A DNA stretch of 64,000 nucleotides from Fen-1359 sp963710355. Its GTDB lineage: Bacteria > Planctomycetota > Phycisphaerae > Sedimentisphaerales > Anaerobacaceae. Position numbers and translations under genes: made by a program. This document shows, one piece after another, positions 52,516-60,453 of this stretch. The stretch's first letter is position 1; each line of letters starts with the position of its first letter. The stretch is taken from NCBI GenBank assembly GCA_963710355.1, contig CAVPZU010000002.1:124001-188000 (forward strand), written 5' to 3'. Below the pieces are notes generated by a model. It worked only from the letters and a program-made list of their open reading frames with translations. It had not been told where the DNA came from and did not search any database.

Positions 52516-53544
52516 TTATGCGATTCCTGTCCGCCTTTTTCTCAAAATATTTACAGCCACCCAGATGAACACCATAGTCAGACCTGAACCTACAATCCCC
52601 GCAAAACTCGTCCAGCCCACAGAAGAACCTCTCGACTCCCCGGACTCACCCAGCGGTAAAGTCCTGCGGGAATAATCCGGCAGCAGTGAATACTTAGACT
52701 GAAAATCATCCACCGCCAAAATTTTTGAGTCTTTGTTCACGACAGCCTTTTCAAAATCAGGCTGGTCCGGCCTTTCGGCGTAGCTCCACTCCAGACCGTC
52801 AGGATATTTGCTGGCAAACAGAGAAAGCCCCCCGCCGACAATAACAGCAAAAAAACCAAGTGTCACCAGAACCATATTCTTGCTTAATCTAATCTTTCCA
52901 GGCAGTGAATCTGCAACAATATCAGGCCTGACCTGTTGCAGATACACCAGCACCGCAACCGTAATCAACCCCTCAACAAGGCCGACCAGAGAATGTACTC
53001 CCATCATCGTAATTAAAAAAGTTGAGAACGGAACCGCCAGAACACCCGACAACGACGCCTGTACCGGCACAAGTATTGCTCCTGCCTCGACCGAAATTAT
53101 CGAGGCAGCCATCGCACCGATATACACCCGCACAGCATTGAACCTGCCCGCAGTTACCACCTTGTATAAAAAGTAACCGAGATACGCTGGCACAAGGGCC
53201 ATATTGATTATATTGCAGCCCAGCGCCAGTAAACCCCCATCCTGAAAGATAAGGCACTGAACAATCACAACTGAAGATATGACTAAGGCACTCGCGTGAG
53301 GACCTAATATTATCGCCAGCAGAACAGTTCCAAGCATATGCCCGCTTGTCCCCGGCATCGCCGGCAGTTGAATATTAACCATTTGTGCCGCAAAAATAAA
53401 TGCGCCTAAAATGCCCATCAATGCAATCTTCTCAGGGGTAACAATCTTCCCGACCTTTCTGCAGACAAATCCAAGCCCGCCGGCAGCAATCGCCAAAGTG
53501 CCGGCCGCTACAGGAACTGACAATAATTCATTTGCCATGTGCAT
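52516..53544 (-). CDS. ECF nickel/cobalt transporter substrate-binding protein (CbiM/NikM with CbiN-like tail)
   Basis: 342 residues. Residues 1-~205 are CbiM/NikM: MHMANELLSVPV with His2, the metal ligand position of this family (usual text MHIPDGFL), then GTSGHMLGTVLLAIILGPHAS and CLIFQDGGLLALGCNIINM. The rest has a membrane helix, a PDGLEWSYAE segment of the CbiN/PDGLE type and a final helix, so M and N are fused. The start must be ATG 53544 because His2 is needed. Nickel is the favoured metal from the linked nikR. Confidence 0.9.
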   Translation of the reverse strand: MHMANELLSVPVAAGTLAIAAGGLGFVCRKVGKIVTPEKIALMGILGAFIFAAQMVNIQLPAMPGTSGHMLGTVLLAIILGPHASALVISSVVIVQCLIFQDGGLLALGCNIINMALVPAYLGYFLYKVVTAGRFNAVRVYIGAMAASIISVEAGAILVPVQASLSGVLAVPFSTFLITMMGVHSLVGLVEGLITVAVLVYLQQVRPDIVADSLPGKIRLSKNMVLVTLGFFAVIVGGGLSLFASKYPDGLEWSYAERPDQPDFEKAVVNKDSKILAVDDFQSKYSLLPDYSRRTLPLGESGESRGSSVGWTSFAGIVGSGLTMVFIWVAVNILRKRRTGIA

Positions 53545-53611
53545 AATCAGATTATCTCTTTATTTTTGTACTATCAGCAATTTTTTCATAAGATACTACA
53601 GGATTTTTATT

Positions 53612-54079
53612 TCAATGGCTATGGTCTTTTTCTGCATAAGCCTGCTCATATTTGTCATTTACAGGGGCAACACAATAGATATAGACAAGCGGCTCTGTGC
53701 CGGTGTTTTTTATATTGTGAATTGTATGCGGCGGTATATAAAGGATACAGCCCTTTCCTGCTTCGGAGGCAACTTTTTCTTTGCCGATTAAAGCGGTTCC
53801 TTTTCCCTCAAGAAAGGTGAGCATTTCCTCGTGAGCTTTTGTGCTGTGGGTGCCACATTCTTCGCCAGGTTTTAGATATACCCTGCCGGCTCGCATTCCG
53901 CAGGTTTGCGGCACGCCGGTTAAAAGCAGCTGATATTCAGGCTGCAGGCTTAAGCCCATTGAGAAAAATTTTTGAGAGCCTCCTGCTGCGGTGTTATTTG
54001 CCGGCCCGCAGCCGGTAAAAATCATACCAGATAAACAACATACAAAACATATCACATATTTTTTTGCTCCTTGCGTCAT
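53612..54079 (-). CDS. Cupin-fold lipoprotein
   Basis: 155 residues. Lipobox MIFTGC (Cys about 21), then a single-domain cupin: RVYLKPGEECGTHSTKAHEEML is the metal motif 1, IPPHTIHNIKNTG motif 2. The C-terminus AEKDHSH adds two histidines. Likely a periplasmic metal-binding or sensing protein; function unknown. The start is ATG 54079 with AGGAG 6 nt upstream. It is ~70 nt upstream of nikM and 31 nt after the prepilin-like gene, suggesting one nickel-linked operon. Confidence 0.72.
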   Translation of the reverse strand: MTQGAKKYVICFVCCLSGMIFTGCGPANNTAAGGSQKFFSMGLSLQPEYQLLLTGVPQTCGMRAGRVYLKPGEECGTHSTKAHEEMLTFLEGKGTALIGKEKVASEAGKGCILYIPPHTIHNIKNTGTEPLVYIYCVAPVNDKYEQAYAEKDHSH

Positions 54080-54110
54080 CATAAACTCCTTTACTTCCAA
54101 ACAATTCCGT

Positions 54111-54758
54111 CTAATTTTCAAACGAACCGATTTGTTTTCCGTCCTTCAGGGCCATTCTGACTATAATGCCGCTGCGTTTTTTCGGGTCATACCAGGTTCT
54201 TCTTGGAACCGGGCCGTTAAGCTGGTAAATAATCTCCCATTCATCAAAATTCGGCCCCTGGCTGTAAATCACCCATGTTACCGGCGACGTTAACGAGTCA
54301 TCATACCTAATGTCGGTATCGACAGTTCCATCAGAATCAGGGAAACCCTGCGGGACATAAAGCGATGCCTTCTTTTGCGGTATGAATCTGCCGTTCTGAT
54401 AGAGTTCGCCGACCGACCAATACTTGTATGTATTTCCGCGATTAAATCTGTCCTCGATACCGGCTGACATTCCCGAACCCAGCGCAGGCGGAGGAAAATA
54501 ACCGCATGTCACAAGTTCCGGCGGCAGCTGATGGTCTGACCAGCCGAGGGTACAGTCTTTACGCGTTGGAGGAGGCTGCCCGTCATTATCATCCCTGTAC
54601 ATCTCGATGCAAATTCCGATTTGTCTTAATTCAGCATTGACAACAGTAATCTTGGCCTGCTCCCTGGCCCGTGATAACGGGGGCAGCAATATCCCCATCA
54701 GAAGTCCTATGACCGCAATGACTACCAGCACTTCGACAAGTGTAAAACCTTTTTTCAT
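54111..54758 (-). CDS. Prepilin-type N-terminal methylation domain protein
   Basis: 215 residues starting MKKGFTLVEVLVVIAVIGLL, the type IV pilin-like leader with GFTLVE cleavage/methylation site, and PPLSRAREQAKI. The mature part is a soluble domain with several conserved-looking Trp/Tyr and Pro. Planctomycetes encode many such secreted pseudopilin-like proteins of unknown role. ATG 54758 was taken since upstream residues precede the leader. It follows the dockerin protein gene by ~55 nt. Confidence 0.75.
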   Translation of the reverse strand: MKKGFTLVEVLVVIAVIGLLMGILLPPLSRAREQAKITVVNAELRQIGICIEMYRDDNDGQPPPTRKDCTLGWSDHQLPPELVTCGYFPPPALGSGMSAGIEDRFNRGNTYKYWSVGELYQNGRFIPQKKASLYVPQGFPDSDGTVDTDIRYDDSLTSPVTWVIYSQGPNFDEWEIIYQLNGPVPRRTWYDPKKRSGIIVRMALKDGKQIGSFEN

Positions 54759-54813
54759 CAAAACAACCTTCGAGATAAATTGCAGTCGGCAACCCGCCAA
54801 AGGTGTGCGGTTT

Positions 54814-55853
54814 TTACAGACCGCAGCCGTACAAACCGGCTGTGCTTTTCAGCCAGTTGTTTGCAAATTCTGCAAAATCCTTAAAGTCAACGATGTAGTC
54901 TTTGTTGATATCGCCCAGCAGATTACCGCGAGGATGTCCCGTATCGCCAAGCACAAGACCATTACCATCATAGTTCAGTACGAGAAGCCGATAGCCGCCC
55001 TTGAGGTTCGGCGGATACCCTGTCCCTTCCTGGTCGAGAATTCCAATGGCGTCAATCTGTCCCGACGGGCAGGCATATCTTGCTATGCCGTTGCCAAGTC
55101 CGAGGAGAACAGGAAACGTCAAACCATTTGCATCCGCGATAGTGATTGTGTTGCCGGGCCCCCAGTTTTGAGGGTTCGTAATATGGACGCTGCCAATCCG
55201 GACCAGCCGGCCTTGATAATATTCATCGCCTGTCAATCTGGTTGCGTCGAAGATATAATTGTTGGCGGCATCCTTCAGATTGGATATTTGAATCTCTTCC
55301 GGCTGGGACAATCCTACAGCAGGCTTGACCAACTCCACCTTAAAATCGAAAAGTGGGTCAATATCGTGATTTTCATTTATATTGTTTTCCCCGGCATAAA
55401 AAAGATATGTACCTGTAACACGAACCCTGTCGCCGGCGCGAAAAACGTATCTGGTGTTCGGGTCGTGGTTTAACCGGCAGATTTCAGACAACCACTGCTG
55501 ATTGGTATAATTGTTTCCAGGGTCACCGGGTCCGTTGCTGTAATTCTGTCCCATCCAGCAGGCCGTCCCTGCGTGGTCGGTTCCTTCCCCCTGTATCCAT
55601 ATTTGCCACCGCCCGCCCATGAACCAGGCGCAATTGTCGGGTCGGGCGTAGGGTCGAGATATTCTTCTGGATTATTCAGCAGGATTCCCGTAAGAACCAC
55701 CTGCCACGGACCATTGTCGTCGAAAGAGCTGCTGCCATCGGGATACACAGCCTGAAACTGCCAGTGGGTCACCGGCACCGGTTCGCCTGCGAATGCTGCC
55801 GCACCGGCAATCAACAAAAACACACACACAAGACTTACTTTCTTCATCACCAT
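54814..55853 (-). pseudogene. Secreted dockerin-containing protein, broken by a -1 frameshift
   Basis: The start (ATG 55853 or 55847) gives a signal peptide (KKVSLVCVFLLIAGAAAFA) and a beta-rich region to GSWAGG; a missing base in the G-rich tract near 55609-55618 moves the frame, and the rest continues as RWQIWIQGEGTDHAGTACW, an OB-like strand series, and a dockerin-like C-terminus GDINKDYIVDFKDFAEFANN with Ca-binding Asp/Asn. Corrected length is ~346 residues. Planctomycetes use such dockerin repeats on many secreted proteins, often with unknown roles. First gene upstream of prepilin, cupin and the metal transporter. Confidence 0.78.
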
Positions 55854-55898
55854 TACTCCTTAAACAAAATGTTAATATATTATTCTGCATGGCGCATA

Positions 55899-55927
55899 AA
55901 AATATCAAAATCGTGCTACGAAGTCAA
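55899..55927 (-). promoter_or_regulatory. Promoter of the dockerin-prepilin-cupin-MQO operon
   Basis: On the minus strand TTGACT (55927-55922), a 17-nt spacer and TATTTT (55904-55899). The same arrangement is found in the related copy at 59707-59735 (TTGACA, 17 nt, TATTTT), and the spacer shares GTAGCACG, so this stretch is a candidate NikR operator. Confidence 0.5.
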
Positions 55928-56025
55928 CGCAAAATTTTGTTTCTTTCAAAAAATTTAATTGGGGGGTAAAATATCGTCTTGGGTTTTGTTATATACTGAA
56001 TACAAAAAGCTATCAGGAGAAAAAA

Positions 56026-56169
56026 AAGGAAAAAGCTGAACGAATAGGAATTTCGCTTGAAAGTAAGCTTCTTTCTGCCTTTGATAAGCTAATTACCGAC
56101 CAAAGCGTTAGTCTATTGTCACCGTATGCCAATATTGAAGTTATTCAGAAATGCCACGCCCAGGATTAG
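56026..56169 (+). pseudogene. NikR-like fragment without start codon
   Basis: 48 codons in frame from AAG (where the intact copy has ATG) to TAG 56167-56169. The first ~24 residues, KEKAERIGISLESKLLSAFD, match the ribbon-helix-helix start of NikR at 59829 (MEQVERIGVSLEKGLLVLFD); then similarity stops. It also keeps the AGGAGA ribosome site. No expression is expected. Confidence 0.8.
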
Positions 56170-56308
56170 CATATACCTTATTCATCGTAAAACCTTTGAT
56201 TTTGCAGGAAGCAAGTTTCATTATCCCGGTATAGGCAATATTGTCATTATTATCCTTAAAAAACCATAGTGAAGACGGCATTGGGCGGACTTGTATATTT
56301 CAACCTGG

Positions 56309-56330
56309 GTTTTTAGAGGAGCCCTTAAAT
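56309..56330. repeat. Direct repeat copy 1 (GTTTTTAGAGGAGCCCTT)
   Basis: GTTTTTAGAGGAGCCCTT at 56309-56326 recurs with one mismatch as GTTTTTAGAGGCGCCCTT at 58042-58059. Both lie just past a minus-strand stop codon of the island genes. Confidence 0.65.
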
Positions 56331-56449
56331 CAGCATATTGATATGTTTTGTAAATAATAGACCATTGCTTGATATAAGTTGTTTATTTTTCAACATTATA
56401 AATTCGAAAGGTCTTTACCAATCCTTAAGCGTATCTCTGGTGACGTTCT

Positions 56450-57808
56450 CTATTGTTCAACAGTAATGGCAAGCAGAAATGGGGCTGCAGCAATTACGTC
56501 CGAAACAAAATCAATCGTACTTATCTCAACATCCGGCAATGGATTTTCCCAGGTGTACTTAATCAGGTGGGTTTTAAAGCCTGCATTGCGGGTGCTTGGA
56601 TTCTGACCTCGCCACACCTCCGTTGCTCCTGTAGGCGGCTTGTCCTCCGGACGAAACCACCAATCCAAGATATTCTTTTGATAGAGAATGGGAGCACTTT
56701 TTGTCTGACCATCAGCATAATGGATCACATATTCTCCTAACTTAGCTCCACTTTCAGCACTCCAGCCACAGGCCTGTAAAAAATTCAGTCTCTTCCCCTT
56801 TTGATTGACTTTTATCCCTTTTACGGATTCAGGAAATACAACCCCGGTAACATCTATCGATTGGGTTCCTGCAAGAACAATCATTCCACGTATATCAAAT
56901 TTCACACCTCCTAATTTTTGAATACCTTTCGGCAAGTCTTGCAGATCATGTCCCGCATGATTAAACCAGTCATCATCCGGAGAAGTATTAAAATATTCTG
57001 ACAGATCTAAGAGATCCGGACCTGCTTCCGGACTTCTTGGTATGATGGCATTATCAATTCTTACATTACGGAACGATTCATAAGAATGTTTGTTTGGTTC
57101 GATCGTGATAGCAATAAGAAATGGTGCTGATTTAGTCATTTCCGAAACGAAGTCTATCGTCTCTATTTCCAAATCAGGATAAGGATTGTTTGCAGTATAC
57201 CTGTATAACCGGATATTATTTCCCAGCTTATTAGATGCTGTATTCTCGCAGGTCCAGGCAATATCTGCATCCGCAGGAAGCGGATCGCCCTGTTTCACCA
57301 ACCAATCTGCTACTTGTCGTTGGTAAAGGATAGGAATTGTAACGGATTGGCCGTTATTATAATTGAGGACATACATGCCAATCTTTTGTCCTTCCCTGGC
57401 GCTCCATGATGTTCCATGAAGGAAGTGAATTTTTGAGCCTTTGTATTGAATTTTTATGCCTTTTATTTCCTTTGGCAGGTTCAATCCGGTTTCCTTGTCG
57501 GATGTACTGCCTTTAAGCTGAATAAGCCCGCGAACATCAAATGCTGCCTGAGCAAATGCCTGGACCCCTTTCGGTAAGGAAGCTAAATTGAATCCCTCCT
57601 TTCCAAGCCAATCATCGTCGAGAGAAACGTTGTAATAATTTGATAAATCCACCATATCATGATTGGCCTGTTTACTTCGATTCGGTATCGGATGTTGAAT
57701 CTTCGGCTCATTAAGATTTGAGCATGATGACAGGGTAACCAGAACTATCAAATAGCCTGCAATGGTCATTTTAGTAACCCATTTTAAAATAATATTTTCT
57801 ATTTTCAT
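56450..57808 (-). CDS. Lipoprotein with two tandem copies of one domain
   Basis: 452 residues with a lipobox (VTLSSC, Cys ~29). Residues ~50-245 and ~265-452 are copies of one domain: each contains a LSNYYNVSLDDDW/LSEYFNTSPDDDW segment, LPKGVQ/LPKGIQ, FDVRGLI/FDIRGMI, SWSAREGQKIG/GWSAESGAKLG, and VSEMTKSAPFLIAI/VSDVIAAAPFLLAI. I do not know the family; the pattern suggests a carbohydrate-associated surface protein. Composition is more A/T-rich than the neighbours and the style is Bacteroidota-like. It is linked to the GH30 gene on the same strand. Confidence 0.72.
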   Translation of the reverse strand: MKIENIILKWVTKMTIAGYLIVLVTLSSCSNLNEPKIQHPIPNRSKQANHDMVDLSNYYNVSLDDDWLGKEGFNLASLPKGVQAFAQAAFDVRGLIQLKGSTSDKETGLNLPKEIKGIKIQYKGSKIHFLHGTSWSAREGQKIGMYVLNYNNGQSVTIPILYQRQVADWLVKQGDPLPADADIAWTCENTASNKLGNNIRLYRYTANNPYPDLEIETIDFVSEMTKSAPFLIAITIEPNKHSYESFRNVRIDNAIIPRSPEAGPDLLDLSEYFNTSPDDDWFNHAGHDLQDLPKGIQKLGGVKFDIRGMIVLAGTQSIDVTGVVFPESVKGIKVNQKGKRLNFLQACGWSAESGAKLGEYVIHYADGQTKSAPILYQKNILDWWFRPEDKPPTGATEVWRGQNPSTRNAGFKTHLIKYTWENPLPDVEISTIDFVSDVIAAAPFLLAITVEQ

Positions 57809-57953
57809 GATTTCATTTTTTGTTGATGATTAAAGGGCACTTAGAGAAACTACATTTTTTGATGCCGTTGTTTGAGAGGAATAAAGTTTTAAACACTTTA
57901 AAATCTTAAAATTTATTTTACTCTCCATTTTATATACCAAATAATTAGAAGTC

Positions 57954-58017
57954 ATCCCAAAACCTCAGAAAACACCATTTATGGCACTGAAAAGGCCAAT
58001 AATGGGGGTTTTGGGAT
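57954..58017. repeat. Long stem-loop between the two island genes
   Basis: ATCCCAAAACC (57954-57964) and GGTTTTGGGAT (58007-58017) are perfect inverted repeats; inside them CCATTTATGGC and GCCAATAATGG pair imperfectly. The result is a ~64-nt two-part hairpin of MITE type or a strong terminator after GH30. Confidence 0.7.
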
Positions 58018-58041
58018 AGGCTCTAACCTATTACAATATGA

Positions 58042-58062
58042 GTTTTTAGAGGCGCCCTTTAT
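58042..58062. repeat. Direct repeat copy 2 (GTTTTTAGAGGCGCCCTT)
   Basis: Matches copy 1 at 56309-56330; it ends 8 nt beyond the GH30 stop codon. Confidence 0.65.
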
Positions 58063-58069
58063 CCTTATA

Positions 58070-59509
58070 TTATAAAATTACTGTTATAACTGCTTTAGCA
58101 GGACTATTAAGTTTCAATGCTTTTCCCTCTACCCAAAGTTGAAATATTTGTTCGGCATCTTTCAGATTAAGAATAACCACGGCAATTTTCCCATCTGGAT
58201 TGACAAATGCAGTGGCAATAAAATCATCACTATTTGAGGTGCATGCGATCCGCTTAGCGCCCGGTTTGATAAATCTGGAAAAATGTCCAAACACATAATA
58301 CGGAGGATTGAAGGTAAGTTCTCCGGTGCGTGTGTCTGCCGTAACGATATTCGCTCTATCAAAAAGACCTCCTGCATGTCGGGGGCCTCCATCCTGTTCG
58401 AGAAGCAGGTTCCAGAAAGTATATCCATTGGTCCAATTGTTCAAATCAATAATCATATTCTTGGCGAGACGAATCGCCGATGGCCAGTCCCCTCCCATAC
58501 CAGCTTCCGTATAAATAAGCATTTTATCCGGAAATGCGTCATGAACCATGCGGACATTGTCAAAATGGTCCCCGACATACCAATGAAATGCCATTCCCCA
58601 TACATATTTCGAGGCCTTGGGGTCATCATACACCACTTCAGCGCGTTGATACATGATTCCCCGATTATGGTCCCAAAGCATGAGTTTCAAATCTGCTAAT
58701 TTGTTATTATGAAGGGCTGGTCCCAGATAGTCGCGAATAAAGTCCCGTTCCTCTTCAGCGGTAAAAATGCACGATTCCCAAACTTGGACCGCCATAGGTT
58801 CGTTCTGAACCGTTAATCCCCAGATAGGAATCCCTTCAGCCTCGTATGCTTTGACATATTTTACAAAATAGTCGGCCCAAGTTTGAAAATACTCCGGTTT
58901 GAGCTTTCCGCCATGAAGCATCTCGCCATTGGTTTTCATCCATGGAGGAGGACTCCACGGCGAAGCGAAAATCTTGATATTCCCATTGGCTGCTTTCAGC
59001 GCTCCCTTGATAAAGGGGAGACGGCATTTGCGGTCATGAGCAATGGTGAAGTGCTTTAACTCTTTGTCGTCCGGCACTTCCGCATAAGTATATTGTTCAT
59101 CGGAATAATCACAACTGTGAATGGTGGTGCGGCACAACGTATATGCATTACCCTCGTTAGGGTCAAAACACGCCTTCAGGAACTCCTGCTGTTTCTTTTC
59201 CGGCAGCTTGGCAAAGGTAACCGCAGCGGCGTCTGTAAATGCTCCGCCAAAACCCTCAATGGTCTGAAAAGTTTTGTCAACGTCAACCATTATGGTAGGA
59301 TAATCTTCATTAGGCTGATTAAGCGGCTCAAAAGCACGATTTCCGCAATTGGCTAATAGCTGCTTCGTTGATTCCGCAGTCATATACACCGTAGCCTCTT
59401 TGAATTCCTTCTGCCGGCCTCTTGCCTGGGGAATCATTGAGCAGAAAAAGAGCCCGACTAAAAACAATGCCCAAATGCCGTTTTTCCAATTTGTCCTGAA
59501 CGCGTTCAT
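58070..59509 (-). CDS. Glycoside hydrolase family 30 (glucosylceramidase-like) secreted enzyme
   Basis: 479 residues. Signal peptide (GIWALFLVGLFFCSMIPQARG), then a GH30 domain: FQTIEGFGGAFTDAAAVTF, acid/base Glu in WGLTVQNEPMA, nucleophile Glu in IYTEAGMGGDWPS, and FASPWSPPPWMKTNGEM. The C-terminal beta domain has GHFSRFIKPGAKRIAC. It hydrolyses beta-glucosyl or related linkages outside the cytoplasm; exact substrate unknown. The start is ATG 59509. The gene seems acquired with its lipoprotein neighbour, being A/T-rich and inserted between two nikR copies. Confidence 0.9.
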   Translation of the reverse strand: MNAFRTNWKNGIWALFLVGLFFCSMIPQARGRQKEFKEATVYMTAESTKQLLANCGNRAFEPLNQPNEDYPTIMVDVDKTFQTIEGFGGAFTDAAAVTFAKLPEKKQQEFLKACFDPNEGNAYTLCRTTIHSCDYSDEQYTYAEVPDDKELKHFTIAHDRKCRLPFIKGALKAANGNIKIFASPWSPPPWMKTNGEMLHGGKLKPEYFQTWADYFVKYVKAYEAEGIPIWGLTVQNEPMAVQVWESCIFTAEEERDFIRDYLGPALHNNKLADLKLMLWDHNRGIMYQRAEVVYDDPKASKYVWGMAFHWYVGDHFDNVRMVHDAFPDKMLIYTEAGMGGDWPSAIRLAKNMIIDLNNWTNGYTFWNLLLEQDGGPRHAGGLFDRANIVTADTRTGELTFNPPYYVFGHFSRFIKPGAKRIACTSNSDDFIATAFVNPDGKIAVVILNLKDAEQIFQLWVEGKALKLNSPAKAVITVIL

Positions 59510-59828
59510 AATATTTCTCCATGAATTAGTCTAAAATGTTATTGGTTTAATAACTATTTATTGATTCGATAAAAACGTCATTTGATTTTTTCCAAACAGG
59601 ATTATATTTGACAGATATTTCTCATATTAAATGCCTGGCTGCGCAACCAAACCTTTCAATTCCGCTATGATATGATATCAAAATCTACATCTACCAGCAG
59701 TACGCAAAAATATAAAAACCGTGCTACCATGTCAAGGCAAATTTTTCGCTCTTTCCAAAAAACTTTTAATCGAATAAAATGGTTCTTATTATAAAAACCC
59801 CTGCTGGTTCTTTATCAGGAGAATAAAA
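59510..59828. other. Intergenic region before nikR
   Basis: 319 nt without a gene. The right half (59700-59822) is the sibling of 55895-56020. It contains a minus-strand promoter (TTGACA at 59735-59730, TATTTT at 59712-59707) that could drive the GH30 gene, and the AGGAGA ribosome site of nikR. The left half is A/T-rich with no clear signal. Confidence 0.6.
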
Positions 59829-60236
59829 ATGGAACAGGTTGAACGAATTGGCGTTTCGCTCGAAAAGGGTTTGCTCGTATTATTCGATAAAATGATTAAA
59901 AAACAGGGTTATCAGAACCGCTCAGAGGCGATTCGAGACCTTATCCGCCAGCAGTTAAGCGAGCAAAAACTGCAAAATCCTGATGCACAAGCGGTTGCAG
60001 CTGTCTGTCTCGTTTATGACCACCACGCAACAAATCTTATGGAAAAGCTCACCGAACTACAACACTCGAGACTGTTGCAGACGGTCTGCTCTACACATGT
60101 TCACTTGGACCATCATGATTGTCTGGAATTAATCGTGCTCAAAGGAAAAATTGGGGAAATAAACAAAACAGCGGAAAATCTCATCAGCATCAAGGGCGTA
60201 AAACTCGGCAAAATCAATCTTGTCGCCGCCGATTGA
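59829..60236 (+). CDS. nikR: Nickel-responsive transcriptional regulator NikR
   Basis: 135 residues. Ribbon-helix-helix (RIGVSLEKGLLVLFDKMI) then an ACT-like nickel-sensing domain with the square-planar ligands: His in VYDHHATN, and His, His and Cys of STHVHLDHHDCLELIVLKG. NikR represses nickel uptake when nickel is ample. The start is ATG 59829 with AGGAGA upstream. A truncated copy lies 3.8 kb away beside the metal-transporter operon, implying that nikR and the operon were once divergent neighbours. Confidence 0.94.
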   Translation: MEQVERIGVSLEKGLLVLFDKMIKKQGYQNRSEAIRDLIRQQLSEQKLQNPDAQAVAAVCLVYDHHATNLMEKLTELQHSRLLQTVCSTHVHLDHHDCLELIVLKGKIGEINKTAENLISIKGVKLGKINLVAAD

Positions 60237-60316
60237 TGACAGAATGCTCCGCCTGTATGTTTGAAGAAGCGAAAGCTTGACAACGATTACTGCTTTGTGT
60301 TCTAATATCTTCAAAA

Positions 60317-60390
60317 GGGCGATTAGCTCAGCTGGTCAGAGCGCACGGATCACACCCGTGAGGTCACAGGTTCGAACCCTGTATCGCCCA
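60317..60390 (+). tRNA. tRNA-Val (anticodon CAC)
   Basis: A complete cloverleaf: acceptor GGGCGAT/ATCGCCC, D-arm GCTC/GAGC, anticodon stem CACGG/CCGTG with loop ATCACAC (anticodon CAC), T-arm with GGTTCGAACC. CCA is not encoded (A then TTC). It reads GUG valine codons. Family assignment follows from the anticodon. Confidence 0.9.
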
Positions 60391-60453
60391 TTCGCCTGTA
60401 TAAAAAATCTCCTCGAAAACCCGGCACAGATTCTATGAAAAAACTGATGTGTC

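Larger units (their letters stand above)
55854..56449. other. Intergenic region with a nikR fragment and duplicated promoter
   Basis: 596 nt with no complete gene. 55895-56020 resembles the region upstream of the intact nikR (59700-59822), including a minus-strand promoter and an AGGAGA ribosome site; 56026-56169 is a nikR-like fragment; 56309-56330 is a repeat discussed separately. The rest is A/T-rich and I see nothing else in it. Confidence 0.7.

Noticed and set aside
53545..53611. A cobalamin riboswitch before the ECF transporter
   Set aside because: The gap is only 67 nt and shows no B12-box or aptamer-like pairing; the nikR link favours protein control.
59700..59735. A canonical NikR operator (GTATGA-N16-TCATAC)
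   Set aside because: Neither half-site is present; only the block GTAGCACG is shared between the two promoter copies and its dyad spacing is not conserved.
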